Translations under genes and position numbers: made by a program
The notes under the pieces: model-generated
The model's database searches: none
What the model saw: the letters and a program-made list of their open reading frames with translations, nothing else
Told to the model about the DNA's origin: nothing
In this document: one piece after another, positions 17,525 through 26,374 of the stretch
How the letters are laid out: the number at the start of each line of letters is the position of its first letter
Position numbering within the stretch: position 1 is the stretch's first letter
From: Saccharospirillum sp.
GTDB taxonomy: Bacteria > Pseudomonadota > Gammaproteobacteria > Pseudomonadales > Natronospirillaceae
Length of the DNA stretch: 64,000 nucleotides
Direction of reading: 5' to 3'
Assembly (NCBI GenBank): GCA_018402545.1
Contig: JAGYIL010000002.1
Location: 496,001 to 560,000, forward strand

Positions 17525-18352
17525 TTAATTGCTTTGTGACTTACCTTCCAGCAATTGTTCCATCCGCTTCATCTGCGCCTGCATCTGGTTCATTTGTTCG
17601 GCCAGATCGTGTCGTTCCTGGTGTGCCTGCTCCTGTGAGCTGGCGTTTTGCTCGGCCGTCATGACATCGAGAATGGCACCGACCATCATGTTTAAAAACA
17701 CAAAGGCCGTCAGGAAAATGAACGTCAGGTAGTAGACCCAGCTAAGTGGATGCACCGCCATGGTTTCGTACATGACGTCGGTCCAGTCTTCGAAGGTCGC
17801 GATGCGGAACAGCGTCAGCATGGCAATGGAGACATCGCCCCAGAGAAACTCATTGATGTTGGCAAAAAACAGCGAGCCGATGGCACCGTAGATGTAGAAA
17901 ATAATAAACATCAGCAGCGCAATGTAACCCATGCGCGGAATCGCCTTCAGCAACGCATTGATCAGCGAGCGCAACTCCGGCACCACCGATACCAGGCGCA
18001 GTACCCGGAAGACCCTAAGCAGCCGACCAATTAATACCGCATCGGCATTTTCCAACGGGATTAAACTGCCAACGACAACCAGGGTGTCGAACAGGTTCCA
18101 GCCATCACGAAAAAAGCGCTTCTTGTTTTCGCAGACCGCAAATCGAAACAGGATTTCCGCCAGGAAAAAGTAGGTAATGGCGTAATCCATCACCGACAGC
18201 GCCTGGCTGAACAAGGGCGGTAGGTCGTAGGTTTTGGCCCCTATGGTGATGGCTGACAGAATAATGATGCCAATGACCACGATTTGAAACAGGCGACTCG
18301 ATTCGACCCGTTTCAGCTTTGCTGCCACAGATTGGTAAGGCAAACCAGACAT
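17525..18352 (-). CDS. Voltage-gated cation channel, NaChBac-like, with calcium-like selectivity filter
   Basis: 275 residues. Six transmembrane segments: S1 about 22-40, S2 51-72, S3 86-102, S4 106-122 with arginines at 110, 113, 116 and 119, S5 143-164 and S6 204-231. The pore loop reads LFRIATFEDWTDVM; the filter TFEDWTD (186-192) has three acidic residues, where NaChBac-type sodium channels have sequences such as TLESWAS. The C-terminus (about 240-270) is a predicted coiled coil for tetramer assembly. I infer calcium-permeable or calcium-selective conduction. Confidence 0.88.
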   Translation of the reverse strand: MSGLPYQSVAAKLKRVESSRLFQIVVIGIIILSAITIGAKTYDLPPLFSQALSVMDYAITYFFLAEILFRFAVCENKKRFFRDGWNLFDTLVVVGSLIPLENADAVLIGRLLRVFRVLRLVSVVPELRSLINALLKAIPRMGYIALLMFIIFYIYGAIGSLFFANINEFLWGDVSIAMLTLFRIATFEDWTDVMYETMAVHPLSWVYYLTFIFLTAFVFLNMMVGAILDVMTAEQNASSQEQAHQERHDLAEQMNQMQAQMKRMEQLLEGKSQSN

Positions 18353-18503
18353 AATTCAGGGACTCCGGAATTCTCAAGTCGGCGATTATACGGTGGCAAT
18401 GCGTCACATCCTATGGTCTTGGTCACTGGACGTGAAAAGATCGCGTCTGCATTGCACCGCACCCCCGCCTTCCCTAAGCTGATGGCTAGCGACAGGAGGA
18501 TAC

Positions 18504-18815
18504 ATGAAGCTGGTGTTTACCCACCCCAATCACTTTGCCGTCATCCATATACGCCATTTACTGGAATCCCGCGGGATCGACTGCCAGGTGCGCAATGAAT
18601 TCGCCGTTGGCGCCATGGGCGAGCTGGCACCCATCGATGTCTGGCCCGAGCTCTGGGTGGCCGAAGACGATGACGAAGCACGCGCCCGCGAGTTGATTGA
18701 CGAAGCAACGGCCCAGGCTGATGAGGCCGACTGGTTCTGCGGCCAGTGCGGCGAACGCAATGCCGGCAGTTTCGAACTGTGCTGGGCTTGCGGAGCCGAA
18801 CCACCACAACGATGA
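18504..18815 (+). CDS. DUF2007 domain protein with C-terminal RanBP2-type zinc ribbon
   Basis: 103 residues with a strong ribosome-binding site (AGGAGG). Residues 1-70 form a DUF2007-like domain (MKLVFTHPNHFAVIHIRHLL, then ELWVAEDDDEARARELID). The last 30 residues contain WFCGQCGERNAGSFELCWAC, a four-cysteine zinc ribbon. DUF2007 proteins are described as putative signal-transducing proteins, without firm function. Confidence 0.85.
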   Translation: MKLVFTHPNHFAVIHIRHLLESRGIDCQVRNEFAVGAMGELAPIDVWPELWVAEDDDEARARELIDEATAQADEADWFCGQCGERNAGSFELCWACGAEPPQR

Positions 18816-18851
18816 TTAACGGCCGTTTTGGCCAAGTGAGGAATCACCACC

Positions 18852-19649
18852 ATGACTATAGATGAACTCCTGGAACGGGCCCGACAGTGCGGCACTGACC
18901 AGACAATGGCGGTGCCCGACAGCTGGGGCCAGGGCCGCACCGTTTTCGGTGGCTTGTCGGCCGGGCTGGCGTATCAGGTAATGCGCGCATCGGTGCCTGC
19001 GGACCGGGTCTTGCGTTCAATGAGCATCAGCTTTGTCGGGCCAGTAGCGACAGACACACCCTTCGGGTTTCAGGTCGAGGTGCTGCGCGAGGGCAAGAAC
19101 GTCACTCAGGTAGAAGCCCGGGTGGTGCAGGACGGGCAAGTGGGCGTCGCCATTCTGGCCAGCTTTGGCCAGGCGCGCACCTCTGTCACCGGTGTCGAGA
19201 ATACCGAGACACCGCCTTTTACTCTGCCGGAGAAGCCGGTCTTTCTGCCTTTTATACCCAAGATAACGCCCCAGTTTTTCCAGCACATCGACGTCAACCT
19301 GATCGATGGCAACATCGCCTTTACCGGGTCCGATACCTCCCACCATGGTGGCTTCATGCGGTTCAGGGAAGCACCGGCAGCGCTCACCGATGCGCATCTG
19401 ATCACCCTGATCGACGCCTGGCCACCCACACTGTTGCAGCAACTGAAGACGCCCGCGCCCGCCAGCACCCTGGCCTGGAATCTGGAATTCCTGCACCCCC
19501 ATGCCGAGGTACCGGCCGATGCCTGGTTCGGGTATCGCGCCATCACCCGCCAGGCGGGCGAAGGCTATGGCCACACTGAGGCCAACATCTGGAATGCGCA
19601 TGGCGACCTGATCGCCATCAGCCGACAAACCATTACGGTGTTTGCGTGA
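18852..19649 (+). CDS. Acyl-CoA thioesterase-like double-hotdog protein
   Basis: 265 residues. The N-terminal hotdog shows WGQGRTVFGGLSAGLAYQVM and VLRSMSISFVGPVATDTPF; the C-terminal hotdog ends with ANIWNAHGDLIAISRQTI, typical of TesB-type or 4HBT_3 thioesterases that hydrolyse acyl-CoA. The start ATG at 18852 has GAGGA upstream. It follows the DUF2007 gene by 36 bp and precedes the sirtuin gene by about 80 bp. Chain-length preference cannot be told. Confidence 0.85.
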   Translation: MTIDELLERARQCGTDQTMAVPDSWGQGRTVFGGLSAGLAYQVMRASVPADRVLRSMSISFVGPVATDTPFGFQVEVLREGKNVTQVEARVVQDGQVGVAILASFGQARTSVTGVENTETPPFTLPEKPVFLPFIPKITPQFFQHIDVNLIDGNIAFTGSDTSHHGGFMRFREAPAALTDAHLITLIDAWPPTLLQQLKTPAPASTLAWNLEFLHPHAEVPADAWFGYRAITRQAGEGYGHTEANIWNAHGDLIAISRQTITVFA

Positions 19650-19732
19650 ACGAAAACCGGATTATTGTCGTATGCTAAAGCGTTATCTGCCGAATTTTCG
19701 CTAACCAACCGCCATATGGAGACTGCTTCACA

Positions 19733-20623
19733 ATGAGGGCCGCCGAGTCAGGGTTTCGCAGCATCGCCATGCCACCGTCCAGCCGTGACCCCCGGGTTTT
19801 GGCTGTTGACGAGGCGGCAGAGCGGCTTAGGGACTTCATCGACCGGCACCCCCGGCTGTTCATCCTCACTGGCGCGGGCATCAGCACGGCCTCGGGCATT
19901 CCGGATTATCGAGACGATAAAGGCGGCTGGAAGCGTCGGCCACCGGTGCAACACCAGGAGTTCATGACCCGTCACCCGGTGCGTCAGCGCTACTGGGGGC
20001 GCAGCCTGATCGGGTGGCCGGTGATGCAAACCGCGGCTCCGAACGCCGCCCATCAGGCGCTGGTGTCACTGGAACAGGCCGGGCAGGTGTCGGCCCTGGT
20101 CACCCAGAATGTAGACCGGCTGCACCAGAAAGCCGGCAGCCAACAGGTGGTCGACCTGCATGGCCGGGCCGACGAAGTGGTGTGCATGAGCTGCCATTAC
20201 CGTTGCCCGCGCGATGAGGTCCACGATCGCTCACGCCTCGCCAACCCCGCCTTCAACGGCTACAGTGCCGCAACCGCCCCCGATGGCGATGCCGACCTAG
20301 AGTTGGATTTCAGCCAGTTCGAGGTCATCGATTGCCCACACTGCGGTGGCATTTTAAAGCCAGATGTCGTCTTCTTCGGCGACAATGTCCCCAAAGCCCG
20401 GGTAGAACACGCCATGGCGGCGCTGGAAGCCAGCGATGCCGTGCTGGTCATCGGCTCCTCCCTAATGGTCTTCTCAGGTTATCGCTTCTGCCGTCACGCC
20501 CACCAGTCCAACATCCCCATGGCAACCCTCAACCTCGGCGCCACCCGGGCAGACGCCTTAATGGACCTGACCCTGAACGCCCCCATCGGCGATACGCTGG
20601 CCAGTTGGGCGCTGTCCCGATAG
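19733..20623 (+). CDS. NAD-dependent protein deacylase, sirtuin family (class II-like)
   Basis: 296 residues. The NAD-binding motif GAGISTASGIPDYR lies at about 47-60. TQNVDRLHQKAG and the catalytic-histidine motif DLHGR follow. A zinc site is made by CMSC and CPHC, and KPDVVFFGDNVP and VIGSSLMVFSGYRF complete the Rossmann domain. The GRADEVVC spacing and the long insert before CPHC resemble SIRT4-like class II sirtuins, which remove acyl groups from lysines. The target proteins are unknown. Repeat copy E follows. Confidence 0.93.
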   Translation: MRAAESGFRSIAMPPSSRDPRVLAVDEAAERLRDFIDRHPRLFILTGAGISTASGIPDYRDDKGGWKRRPPVQHQEFMTRHPVRQRYWGRSLIGWPVMQTAAPNAAHQALVSLEQAGQVSALVTQNVDRLHQKAGSQQVVDLHGRADEVVCMSCHYRCPRDEVHDRSRLANPAFNGYSAATAPDGDADLELDFSQFEVIDCPHCGGILKPDVVFFGDNVPKARVEHAMAALEASDAVLVIGSSLMVFSGYRFCRHAHQSNIPMATLNLGATRADALMDLTLNAPIGDTLASWALSR

Positions 20624-20676
20624 TAAGTTTTGGTGGTTGGTTCAAGAACGTTGAATTGAAATTGATGGCAGAATTC

Positions 20677-20813
20677 GTGACCAGAGCCGGGTGGGGCCAC
20701 CCGGGGTCGTGCGGAATGCCGCCCACTCAATCCTTCCATGGAGACTAGACCGCAACATCCATGTTGCGGACTACCCCGGGAGACCCCACCCGGCTCCGGT
20801 CACTGGCGAATCT
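20677..20813 (-). repeat. Dispersed multi-arm palindrome, copy E
   Basis: Arms at about 20677-20707 and 20783-20813 pair with roughly four mismatches (GTGACC, GCCGGGTGGGG, CCCGGGGT). The core is reversed, with a perfect CCGCAACAT/ATGTTGCGG hairpin, but its other half (CGTGCGGAATGCCGCCCACTCAATCC) differs from the usual sequence. The rest of 20624-21026 shows no gene; an AT-rich stretch at 20820-20960 may carry the promoter of the next gene. Confidence 0.85.
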
Positions 20814-21026
20814 GGTTAAATTCAATCCTAAAAACACCATTAATGTTTCTTTGCACCGATTCTTAATTGCCGAACGCTTTCAAGCGGCAAGGCATAGCCG
20901 CTAATCTGACTGCAATCTGCATAGAGTTTCCTTAAAACACGAATAAACCGCCTTATAGCGCGGGTTTCATCTAACTGGAATAGCCCTTGCACGGGATCGC
21001 TCAAGATTCCAGACAGGATGCAAACG

Positions 21027-21695
21027 ATGGCCATTTCACCTCTAACCCCAGTGTCGCCAACCGGGGTGAACCAGAACGCCAGCGGGCAGGACACAGCGGT
21101 TAGCGCCACCACGCTACCTGCCCAAAATGCTCAGGCAGAATCAGCCACGGCAACGAGTGATGACAGTGCCACTTTTAGCTCCCGGGCAGAGCGCCTAGCG
21201 GCGTTAAATGAGGAGTTCACCATCACCGGCCCGAGCTTTGAAGTCAGCGCTGCTTTTATCAGTCGTTTGCAAGAACTCGAGTTTATCGACAGCAGTGAAG
21301 CAGAGCGTTTACTGGGCCAGTCGCAGGCCGCGAACAGCGCGGATCAACCGGCCATTAAAGATGCCGGGCCACAGGCAATCATCGACCTGCAACAGGACCT
21401 CGAAGCCCTGGCCGTTAAAGTGCCCGAAGACGGCAATCTGGCGCTGTTACTCAACGAGACCTCCGCAGCCCTGACCGAACTTAAAGCGTCTTCCCCGCTA
21501 TCCAATGCTCCCCAATACAAAGCCCTGCAGCAACGCCTTGAGCAGGCGCTGGCCAACGACACAGATGCAGCCTCCTTCAGCGACGCCGACCGCTATCGCA
21601 TGACCCAGGCCATGGACGTCATGCTAATCGCCAGCCGGCTGGCTCCCGGCTCCGAAACCAACGCAGGCATTCGCAGTTATCTGGCAAATACCTGA
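21027..21695 (+). CDS. Hypothetical protein, Ala/Ser/Thr-rich N-terminus
   Basis: 222 residues from the ATG at 21027, which has AGGA nine bases upstream; an in-frame ATG at 21018 is possible but too close to that site. The first 55 residues are low-complexity and probably disordered. The rest is acidic and helical, with leucine-rich stretches such as SAAFISRLQELEFIDSSEAE. No signal peptide, membrane helix or known domain is seen. It stands between repeat copies E and F with its own promoter region. Confidence 0.65.
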   Translation: MAISPLTPVSPTGVNQNASGQDTAVSATTLPAQNAQAESATATSDDSATFSSRAERLAALNEEFTITGPSFEVSAAFISRLQELEFIDSSEAERLLGQSQAANSADQPAIKDAGPQAIIDLQQDLEALAVKVPEDGNLALLLNETSAALTELKASSPLSNAPQYKALQQRLEQALANDTDAASFSDADRYRMTQAMDVMLIASRLAPGSETNAGIRSYLANT

Positions 21696-21823
21696 GGTTG
21701 GCTACGATGGTTGCTTTGCTTCCGGTGGTTAAAATAAACCTTGTAGCAGAAATCGTAACCGGCACTGGTCGTTGAGTTAAGATTGTTTTGAATATGGCCT
21801 GGTGAAGAAGACTGATCAGACCA

Positions 21824-21936
21824 GCGTGGGTATCGGGTGCGCCTCCAGTGGGGCGTCGGTCCCCATGGATGGGGACCGTCGAGCTTACACGGATGTACTT
21901 GCAGCGACCCGCTGGAGGCGTACCCGGTGCCCACGC
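21824..21936 (+). repeat. Dispersed multi-arm palindrome, copy F (divergent core)
   Basis: Arms at about 21824-21854 and 21906-21936 pair with about four mismatches (GCGTGGG, CGGGTGCGCCTCCAG). The core keeps a GGTCCCCATGGATGGGGACC hairpin but lacks the usual CCGCAACAT hairpin, having GTCGAGCTTACACGGATGTAC instead. The rest of 21696-22156 has no supported gene. Confidence 0.8.
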
Positions 21937-22156
21937 GGCCGACTGCCCCCAGGCTAACTCAACAGGGACTTGATTTAACCCCAGGGTCCCTGACCGCCTC
22001 CCAGCCCAACTCAACGGCAAACAGGAGCAAGCCGTCAACAATACTCAAACCACCCGCCTGATTAGCAACCAGAAAGACGAGCTGACGTGACAGCCGTTTA
22101 TTCTGTGCCCGGCTCGGCCTACACTCGTGGCAAATCCGCTTTGTACAGGTTTTCAA

Positions 22157-23002
22157 ATGTCGACGTTTTCCGGTTCCGATCGTTATATTGCCACGGGTGA
22201 GTTACAACGCGCGGTGAATGCTGCCATTACCTTGCAGCGGCCTTTGCTGGTAAAAGGGGAGCCAGGCACCGGTAAGACGCTGCTGGCCGAGGAGATTGCC
22301 GCCGCGCTCGGGATGCCGCTGGTGCAGTGGCACATTAAATCGACTACTCGGGCGCAGCAGGGGTTGTATGAATACGATGCGGTGTCGCGCTTGCGCGACA
22401 GCCAGCTTGGCGATGACCGGGTGCATGATATCCGCCATTACATTCGCCCCGGCAAACTCTGGGAAGCCTTCACTGCCGAACAGCGCGTGGTGTTGCTGAT
22501 CGACGAGATCGACAAGGCCGACATCGAGTTTCCCAATGATTTGCTGGTCGAATTGGATCGCATGGCGTTTCACGTCTATGAAACTGGCGAAACCATCGAA
22601 GCGGTGCAGCGGCCGGTGGTGATCATTACCTCCAACAATGAAAAAGAACTGCCCGATGCGTTCCTGCGCCGATGTTTTTTTCATTACATTCAATTCCCGG
22701 ATGCTGAGACTTTACAGGCCATTGTTGATGTGCACTTTCCTGATCTTGAATCCCGACTGGTGCGCGATGCCTTACAGGTTTTCTTTCAGGTTCGGGAAGT
22801 GCCCGGTCTCAAGAAGCGGCCGTCAACGTCTGAGCTGATCGACTGGTTAAAGCTGCTGGTCAGCGACCGGTTGGCCGCCGATGCGCTGAAAGACGGTGAC
22901 ATTCGTCAGGCATTGCCACCGCTGTACGGTGCCTTGCTGAAAAATGAACAGGACGTACACTTGCTCGAACGGCTGGCCTTTATGAGCCGGCGCGAGCGCT
23001 GA
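22157..23002 (+). CDS. MoxR-family AAA+ ATPase
   Basis: 281 residues from the ATG at 22157, which gives the usual start of the family just before the ATPase core. Walker A is GEPGTGKT (about 34-41), Walker B VVLLIDEIDKAD, sensor 1 VIITSNNEKELPDAFLRRCFF, and a helical lid follows. MoxR ATPases act as chaperones for cofactor insertion or complex assembly together with VWA-domain partners; the VWA gene follows after 6 bp. The client complex is not encoded here. Confidence 0.92.
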   Translation: MSTFSGSDRYIATGELQRAVNAAITLQRPLLVKGEPGTGKTLLAEEIAAALGMPLVQWHIKSTTRAQQGLYEYDAVSRLRDSQLGDDRVHDIRHYIRPGKLWEAFTAEQRVVLLIDEIDKADIEFPNDLLVELDRMAFHVYETGETIEAVQRPVVIITSNNEKELPDAFLRRCFFHYIQFPDAETLQAIVDVHFPDLESRLVRDALQVFFQVREVPGLKKRPSTSELIDWLKLLVSDRLAADALKDGDIRQALPPLYGALLKNEQDVHLLERLAFMSRRER

Positions 23003-23008
23003 GTTGCC

Positions 23009-24190
23009 ATGCTGATTCGCTTTTTTAACACGGTCCGCCAGCACGGGGTCAGTGCCACGCCCAAAGAATTGCTGACGTTGCTGGAAGCCCTCGATGCCGG
23101 TCTGGGCTCGGCCGACGCGGATGCCTTCTACGAGCTGGCACGGTTGTGTCTGGTTAAGGATGAAACCCAGTTCGATCGCTTCGACCGGGCGTTCGCCGAC
23201 TTTTACGACGGCCTTGAGGCGCTGCCGAACCCCCTGGAGGTGGATGTCCCCGAAGACTGGCTGCGCCAGCAACTGATGCGCGATTTGAGTGAAGACGAAA
23301 AGGCCGCACTCGAGGCCATGGGCAGCCTTGACGAATTGCTGGCTACGCTGGAAGAGCGACTCAAAGAACAGGAAGGCCGGCACGAGGGTGGCAACCGCTG
23401 GATCGGCACCGGTGGCACCAGCCCGTTCGGGCACGGTGGTTACAACCCCCAGGGCGTTCGCATCGGCGGACCCGGCAAGCACCGTCGTGCAGCCAAGGTG
23501 TGGCAGCAGCGCCAGTATCGCAACCTGGATGATCAGGTCGACATTGGCACCCGCAACATCCAGATGGCGCTGCGCAAACTGCGTCAGTTTGCCCGCACCG
23601 GTGCGCGCGAGGAACTGGCTCTCGACGACACCATTCGTTACACCGCCCGTAACGCAGGCATGCTGGACATTCGCACCCGGCCCGAGCGGCATAATGCGGT
23701 TAAAGTGCTGTTGTTTCTGGATGTGGGCGGGTCGATGGACGATCACGTCCGGGTCTGTGAAACCCTGTTTTCGGCCTGTCGCAGCGAGTTCAAGCACCTG
23801 GAGCACTTCTACTTCCATAACTTCATCTACGATCACGTCTGGCACGACAACCGCCTCGGGCGGCAGTCGGTTACGCCGCTGAGCGAGGTGCTGCACAAGT
23901 ACGGACCGGACTACAAAGTTATTTTCGTGGGTGATGCTGCGATGGCGCCCTACGAAATTGCCGCAGCGTACGGCAGCATCGACTTTATGAACGAAGAGCC
24001 CGGGGCCGTGTCGTTTGAACGCCTAAGGCGCCATTTCAAACGCAGCATCTGGCTTAACCCGATCGGCCGTGAGTACTGGTCGTACACCCAAAGCATTGGC
24101 ATGGTGCGCCAACTAATAGAAGACCGGATGTACCCGCTGACGGTAGAGGGGTTAAGCCAGGGTATCGGAGCACTCAGCGGTAAAGCCTGA
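23009..24190 (+). CDS. VWA domain (CoxE-like) protein, MoxR partner
   Basis: 393 residues. The N-terminal helical region (LIRFFNTVRQHGVSATPKEL) and a Gly-rich middle (IGTGGTSPFGHGGYNPQG) precede a C-terminal von Willebrand A domain. The MIDAS motif appears as FLDVGGSMDDH (DxGxS with an extra Asp), followed by FFYFHNF-like and VIFVGDAAMAPYE segments. It pairs with the MoxR ATPase in an evident operon. Such pairs mature metal enzymes or envelope complexes in other bacteria. The specific target here is unknown. Confidence 0.9.
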   Translation: MLIRFFNTVRQHGVSATPKELLTLLEALDAGLGSADADAFYELARLCLVKDETQFDRFDRAFADFYDGLEALPNPLEVDVPEDWLRQQLMRDLSEDEKAALEAMGSLDELLATLEERLKEQEGRHEGGNRWIGTGGTSPFGHGGYNPQGVRIGGPGKHRRAAKVWQQRQYRNLDDQVDIGTRNIQMALRKLRQFARTGAREELALDDTIRYTARNAGMLDIRTRPERHNAVKVLLFLDVGGSMDDHVRVCETLFSACRSEFKHLEHFYFHNFIYDHVWHDNRLGRQSVTPLSEVLHKYGPDYKVIFVGDAAMAPYEIAAAYGSIDFMNEEPGAVSFERLRRHFKRSIWLNPIGREYWSYTQSIGMVRQLIEDRMYPLTVEGLSQGIGALSGKA

Positions 24191-24258
24191 AGGTGCCTTC
24201 TCTGGCTGGCAGGGGTATACTCGATGTAAAGAGTTACGGCAACACACCGAGGTTACGG

Positions 24259-25044
24259 ATGATGAAAAAGGTGTGGGTGTATGCATTGTTTTGGGCGGCG
24301 TTGGCTCTGTGCCAGGTGCCCCTGGCCAGTGGTGACACCATTCGGCTGGTCGCCGACCCCTGGTGCCCCTACAACTGTGAGCCGGGAACCGAACGGGCGG
24401 GTTTCATGGTTGAGATTGCGAAGCGGGTTTTCCAGGCCGAGGGGCATCGGGTGGAATACCATCAGCGGCCCTGGGTGCGGGCGTTACAGGAAGCGCGCGA
24501 TGGCAATTTTCATGGCGTTATCGGCGCCACCCGGCTCGAAGCGCCCGATTTTATCTTCCCCGAACTGGCCCAGGGGCAGATGGCAAATGCCTTCTGGACG
24601 CTGGCTGAATCCCCCTGGCAATACCGCGGCACGAGCTCGCTTGAACGGCAGCAACTGGCGGTGATCGCCGGCTACAGCTATGGCGATGCCATCGAAAACA
24701 TGCTGCAGGATGAGCGGCATCGCCCCCTCATTACTGAGCTGCACGGGGTAAGCCCGTTGAAAAACGGACTGAGGATGCTGGAACGGGGCCGCATTCAGGT
24801 GTTGCTCGAAGATGAGCATGTAATGCGCTATCACCTGCACCGGTCCGGACAGTCCAATAAGTTTAGACGGGCGGGCTATGTACCGGCAGAGCCCGATGCC
24901 GCGCGTGTTTACATTGCTTTCAGCCCCGCCCATCCATCCTCCACAGATTACGCCCGACTATTGACCGACGGCATTGCCCGTCTGCGCGCCAGTGGCGAGC
25001 TGGCGCAGATTCTTGCCGCTTATGGCGTCAGTGACTGGCGTTAA
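24259..25044 (+). CDS. Periplasmic substrate-binding protein, SBP_bac_3-like, orphan
   Basis: 261 residues from the ATG at 24259 (a second ATG follows directly). A signal peptide (KVWVYALFWAALALCQVPLASG) is followed by IRLVADPWCPYNCEPGTERAG and MVEIAKRVFQAEG, typical of family 3 solute-binding proteins. Two cysteines near the mature N-terminus (WCPYNCEPG) could form a disulfide. No permease or ATPase genes adjoin it. A short GC hairpin and U-run terminate the transcript at 25047-25067. Confidence 0.8.
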   Translation: MMKKVWVYALFWAALALCQVPLASGDTIRLVADPWCPYNCEPGTERAGFMVEIAKRVFQAEGHRVEYHQRPWVRALQEARDGNFHGVIGATRLEAPDFIFPELAQGQMANAFWTLAESPWQYRGTSSLERQQLAVIAGYSYGDAIENMLQDERHRPLITELHGVSPLKNGLRMLERGRIQVLLEDEHVMRYHLHRSGQSNKFRRAGYVPAEPDAARVYIAFSPAHPSSTDYARLLTDGIARLRASGELAQILAAYGVSDWR

Positions 25045-25046
25045 CA

Positions 25047-25067
25047 GGGGTAATATCCCCGTTTTTT
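25047..25067 (+). terminator. Intrinsic terminator after the binding protein gene
   Basis: GGGG and CCCC arms separated by TAATAT are followed by G and six T residues. The stem is short but the U-run is clear, and it starts three bases after the stop codon. Confidence 0.6.
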
Positions 25068-25108
25068 CTGGTAGGCTGACGGTCGGTTGTCTGTTGGGGT
25101 AGTCACGT

Positions 25109-26224
25109 ATGGTTCCGGTTATTTCCTATCTGGCCCGGGTTGTCAGGGGTGGTTTTATAACGCTGCTGATGCTCGCGACCAGCGTTTCCGGCGCGTTTGG
25201 CGAGCCGGTGGGGGTCGATGATTCGGGCGTTAGTGAAGAGGCAGAAACAGAAACAGAGACCGAATCAGAAACAGAAGCAGAGCAGCAGTCGATCGTTTTA
25301 ACTCCCTATGAACAGTGCATGCTGCAGTTGATTGAGAGCGCCTCCAATGTCATCAGCACCTCAGAGCTGCGCAATTATTGCAGCCTTGAAAGCCGTACGG
25401 GCAGTGGAGTCAGTGTCGACGAGACGCCTCTGCGACGACGCATCGCACTTGAACAGTTTTCGCTGAATAACCCCTTTAGCCTGTTGCCGCACCGGCCCAA
25501 CTATTTATTGCCGATCGCCTATTCCACCGACCCGAACCCCAATACTCAGGGTGAAGACGACCTGCAACCGATTGAAATTGAGTTTCAGCTGAGTCTCAAG
25601 GTCGTGATTCTGGACAGCCTATACCGGGATTACGGGTCTCTGTCGTTCGCCTATACCACCCGGTCATTCTGGCAGGCCTACAATTTCGACCTGTCGTCCC
25701 CGTTTCGCGAAACCAACCACGAACCCGAACTGATTCTTGCAATGGGCAGCCGGCTTGAGCTGGGCGGCCTGCGAAACATTGGCAACGCCATCTCCCTGAA
25801 TCATCAGTCCAATGGCCTGGCCGGAGACGACTCCCGCAGCTGGAACCGGGTGATTTTTCAAACCGTCTGGGAACGCGATCGCTGGGCCTTTGCCTTTCGG
25901 CCATGGCTGCGCATACCGGCGCCTGAAGAGCGTTACCCGGGTGACCCCCTGGGTGATGACAACCCGGATATCCTCGATTACATGGGGCATTTTGACCTGA
26001 ACGTTGTCTATGGTGGCGATACGCACCAGTTTGCCCTGATGATGCGGAACAATTTACAGACCGATCCCAACCGCGGCGCGGCGGAATTTAGCTGGTCGTT
26101 TCCGGTAAACGACCGGGTAAGGGGGCGACTGCAGTATTTTCATGGCTATGGCGAAAACCTGATCGATTACGACCGCTTCAACCAAACCCTGGGTCTGGGC
26201 TTTGAGCTGAGTGGCTGGCTCTAG
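25109..26224 (+). CDS. pldA: Outer membrane phospholipase A (OMPLA)
   Basis: 371 residues with a signal peptide (about 1-31, cleavage near FGEP). An acidic Glu/Thr-rich linker (about 43-60) precedes the mature domain, which contains NNPFSLLPHRPNYLLP and a 12-strand barrel pattern. The catalytic triad is visible: H232 and S234 in NHQSNG and N246 in SRSWNR, with the same 14-residue spacing as H142 and N156 of E. coli PldA. It hydrolyses phospholipids that reach the outer leaflet. The acidic linker is not part of the standard enzyme. Confidence 0.95.
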   Translation: MVPVISYLARVVRGGFITLLMLATSVSGAFGEPVGVDDSGVSEEAETETETESETEAEQQSIVLTPYEQCMLQLIESASNVISTSELRNYCSLESRTGSGVSVDETPLRRRIALEQFSLNNPFSLLPHRPNYLLPIAYSTDPNPNTQGEDDLQPIEIEFQLSLKVVILDSLYRDYGSLSFAYTTRSFWQAYNFDLSSPFRETNHEPELILAMGSRLELGGLRNIGNAISLNHQSNGLAGDDSRSWNRVIFQTVWERDRWAFAFRPWLRIPAPEERYPGDPLGDDNPDILDYMGHFDLNVVYGGDTHQFALMMRNNLQTDPNRGAAEFSWSFPVNDRVRGRLQYFHGYGENLIDYDRFNQTLGLGFELSGWL

Positions 26225-26318
26225 TGCTCCCTGACCAAAGTGAACCCAACCCGTGCCTCACGCACAGAGCGCCAAAGGGTAAAGCCCGGTAAAACACGGT
26301 ACATCACTTGCCTCATAC

Positions 26319-26333
26319 TGATATTCATTTACA
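26319..26333 (+). promoter_or_regulatory. Possible Fur box upstream of fbpC
   Basis: TGATATTCATTTACA matches the 7-1-7 Fur consensus TGATAATNATTATCA at 11 of 14 positions. It lies 42 bp upstream of the GTG start of the iron transporter ATPase. A better box precedes fbpA. Confidence 0.5.
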
Positions 26334-26374
26334 CTTGCTAGTGAGAATCTGAATAGATCAGCACTGGGGGTGCG

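Noticed and set aside
21974-22090. Start-less frame encoding QLNGKQEQAVNNTQTTRLIS-like sequence before moxR
   Set aside because: The 38 codons look coding-like and end in TGA, but there is no start and no family I recognise. Possibly a gene tail cut by repeat copy F, but too weak to call.
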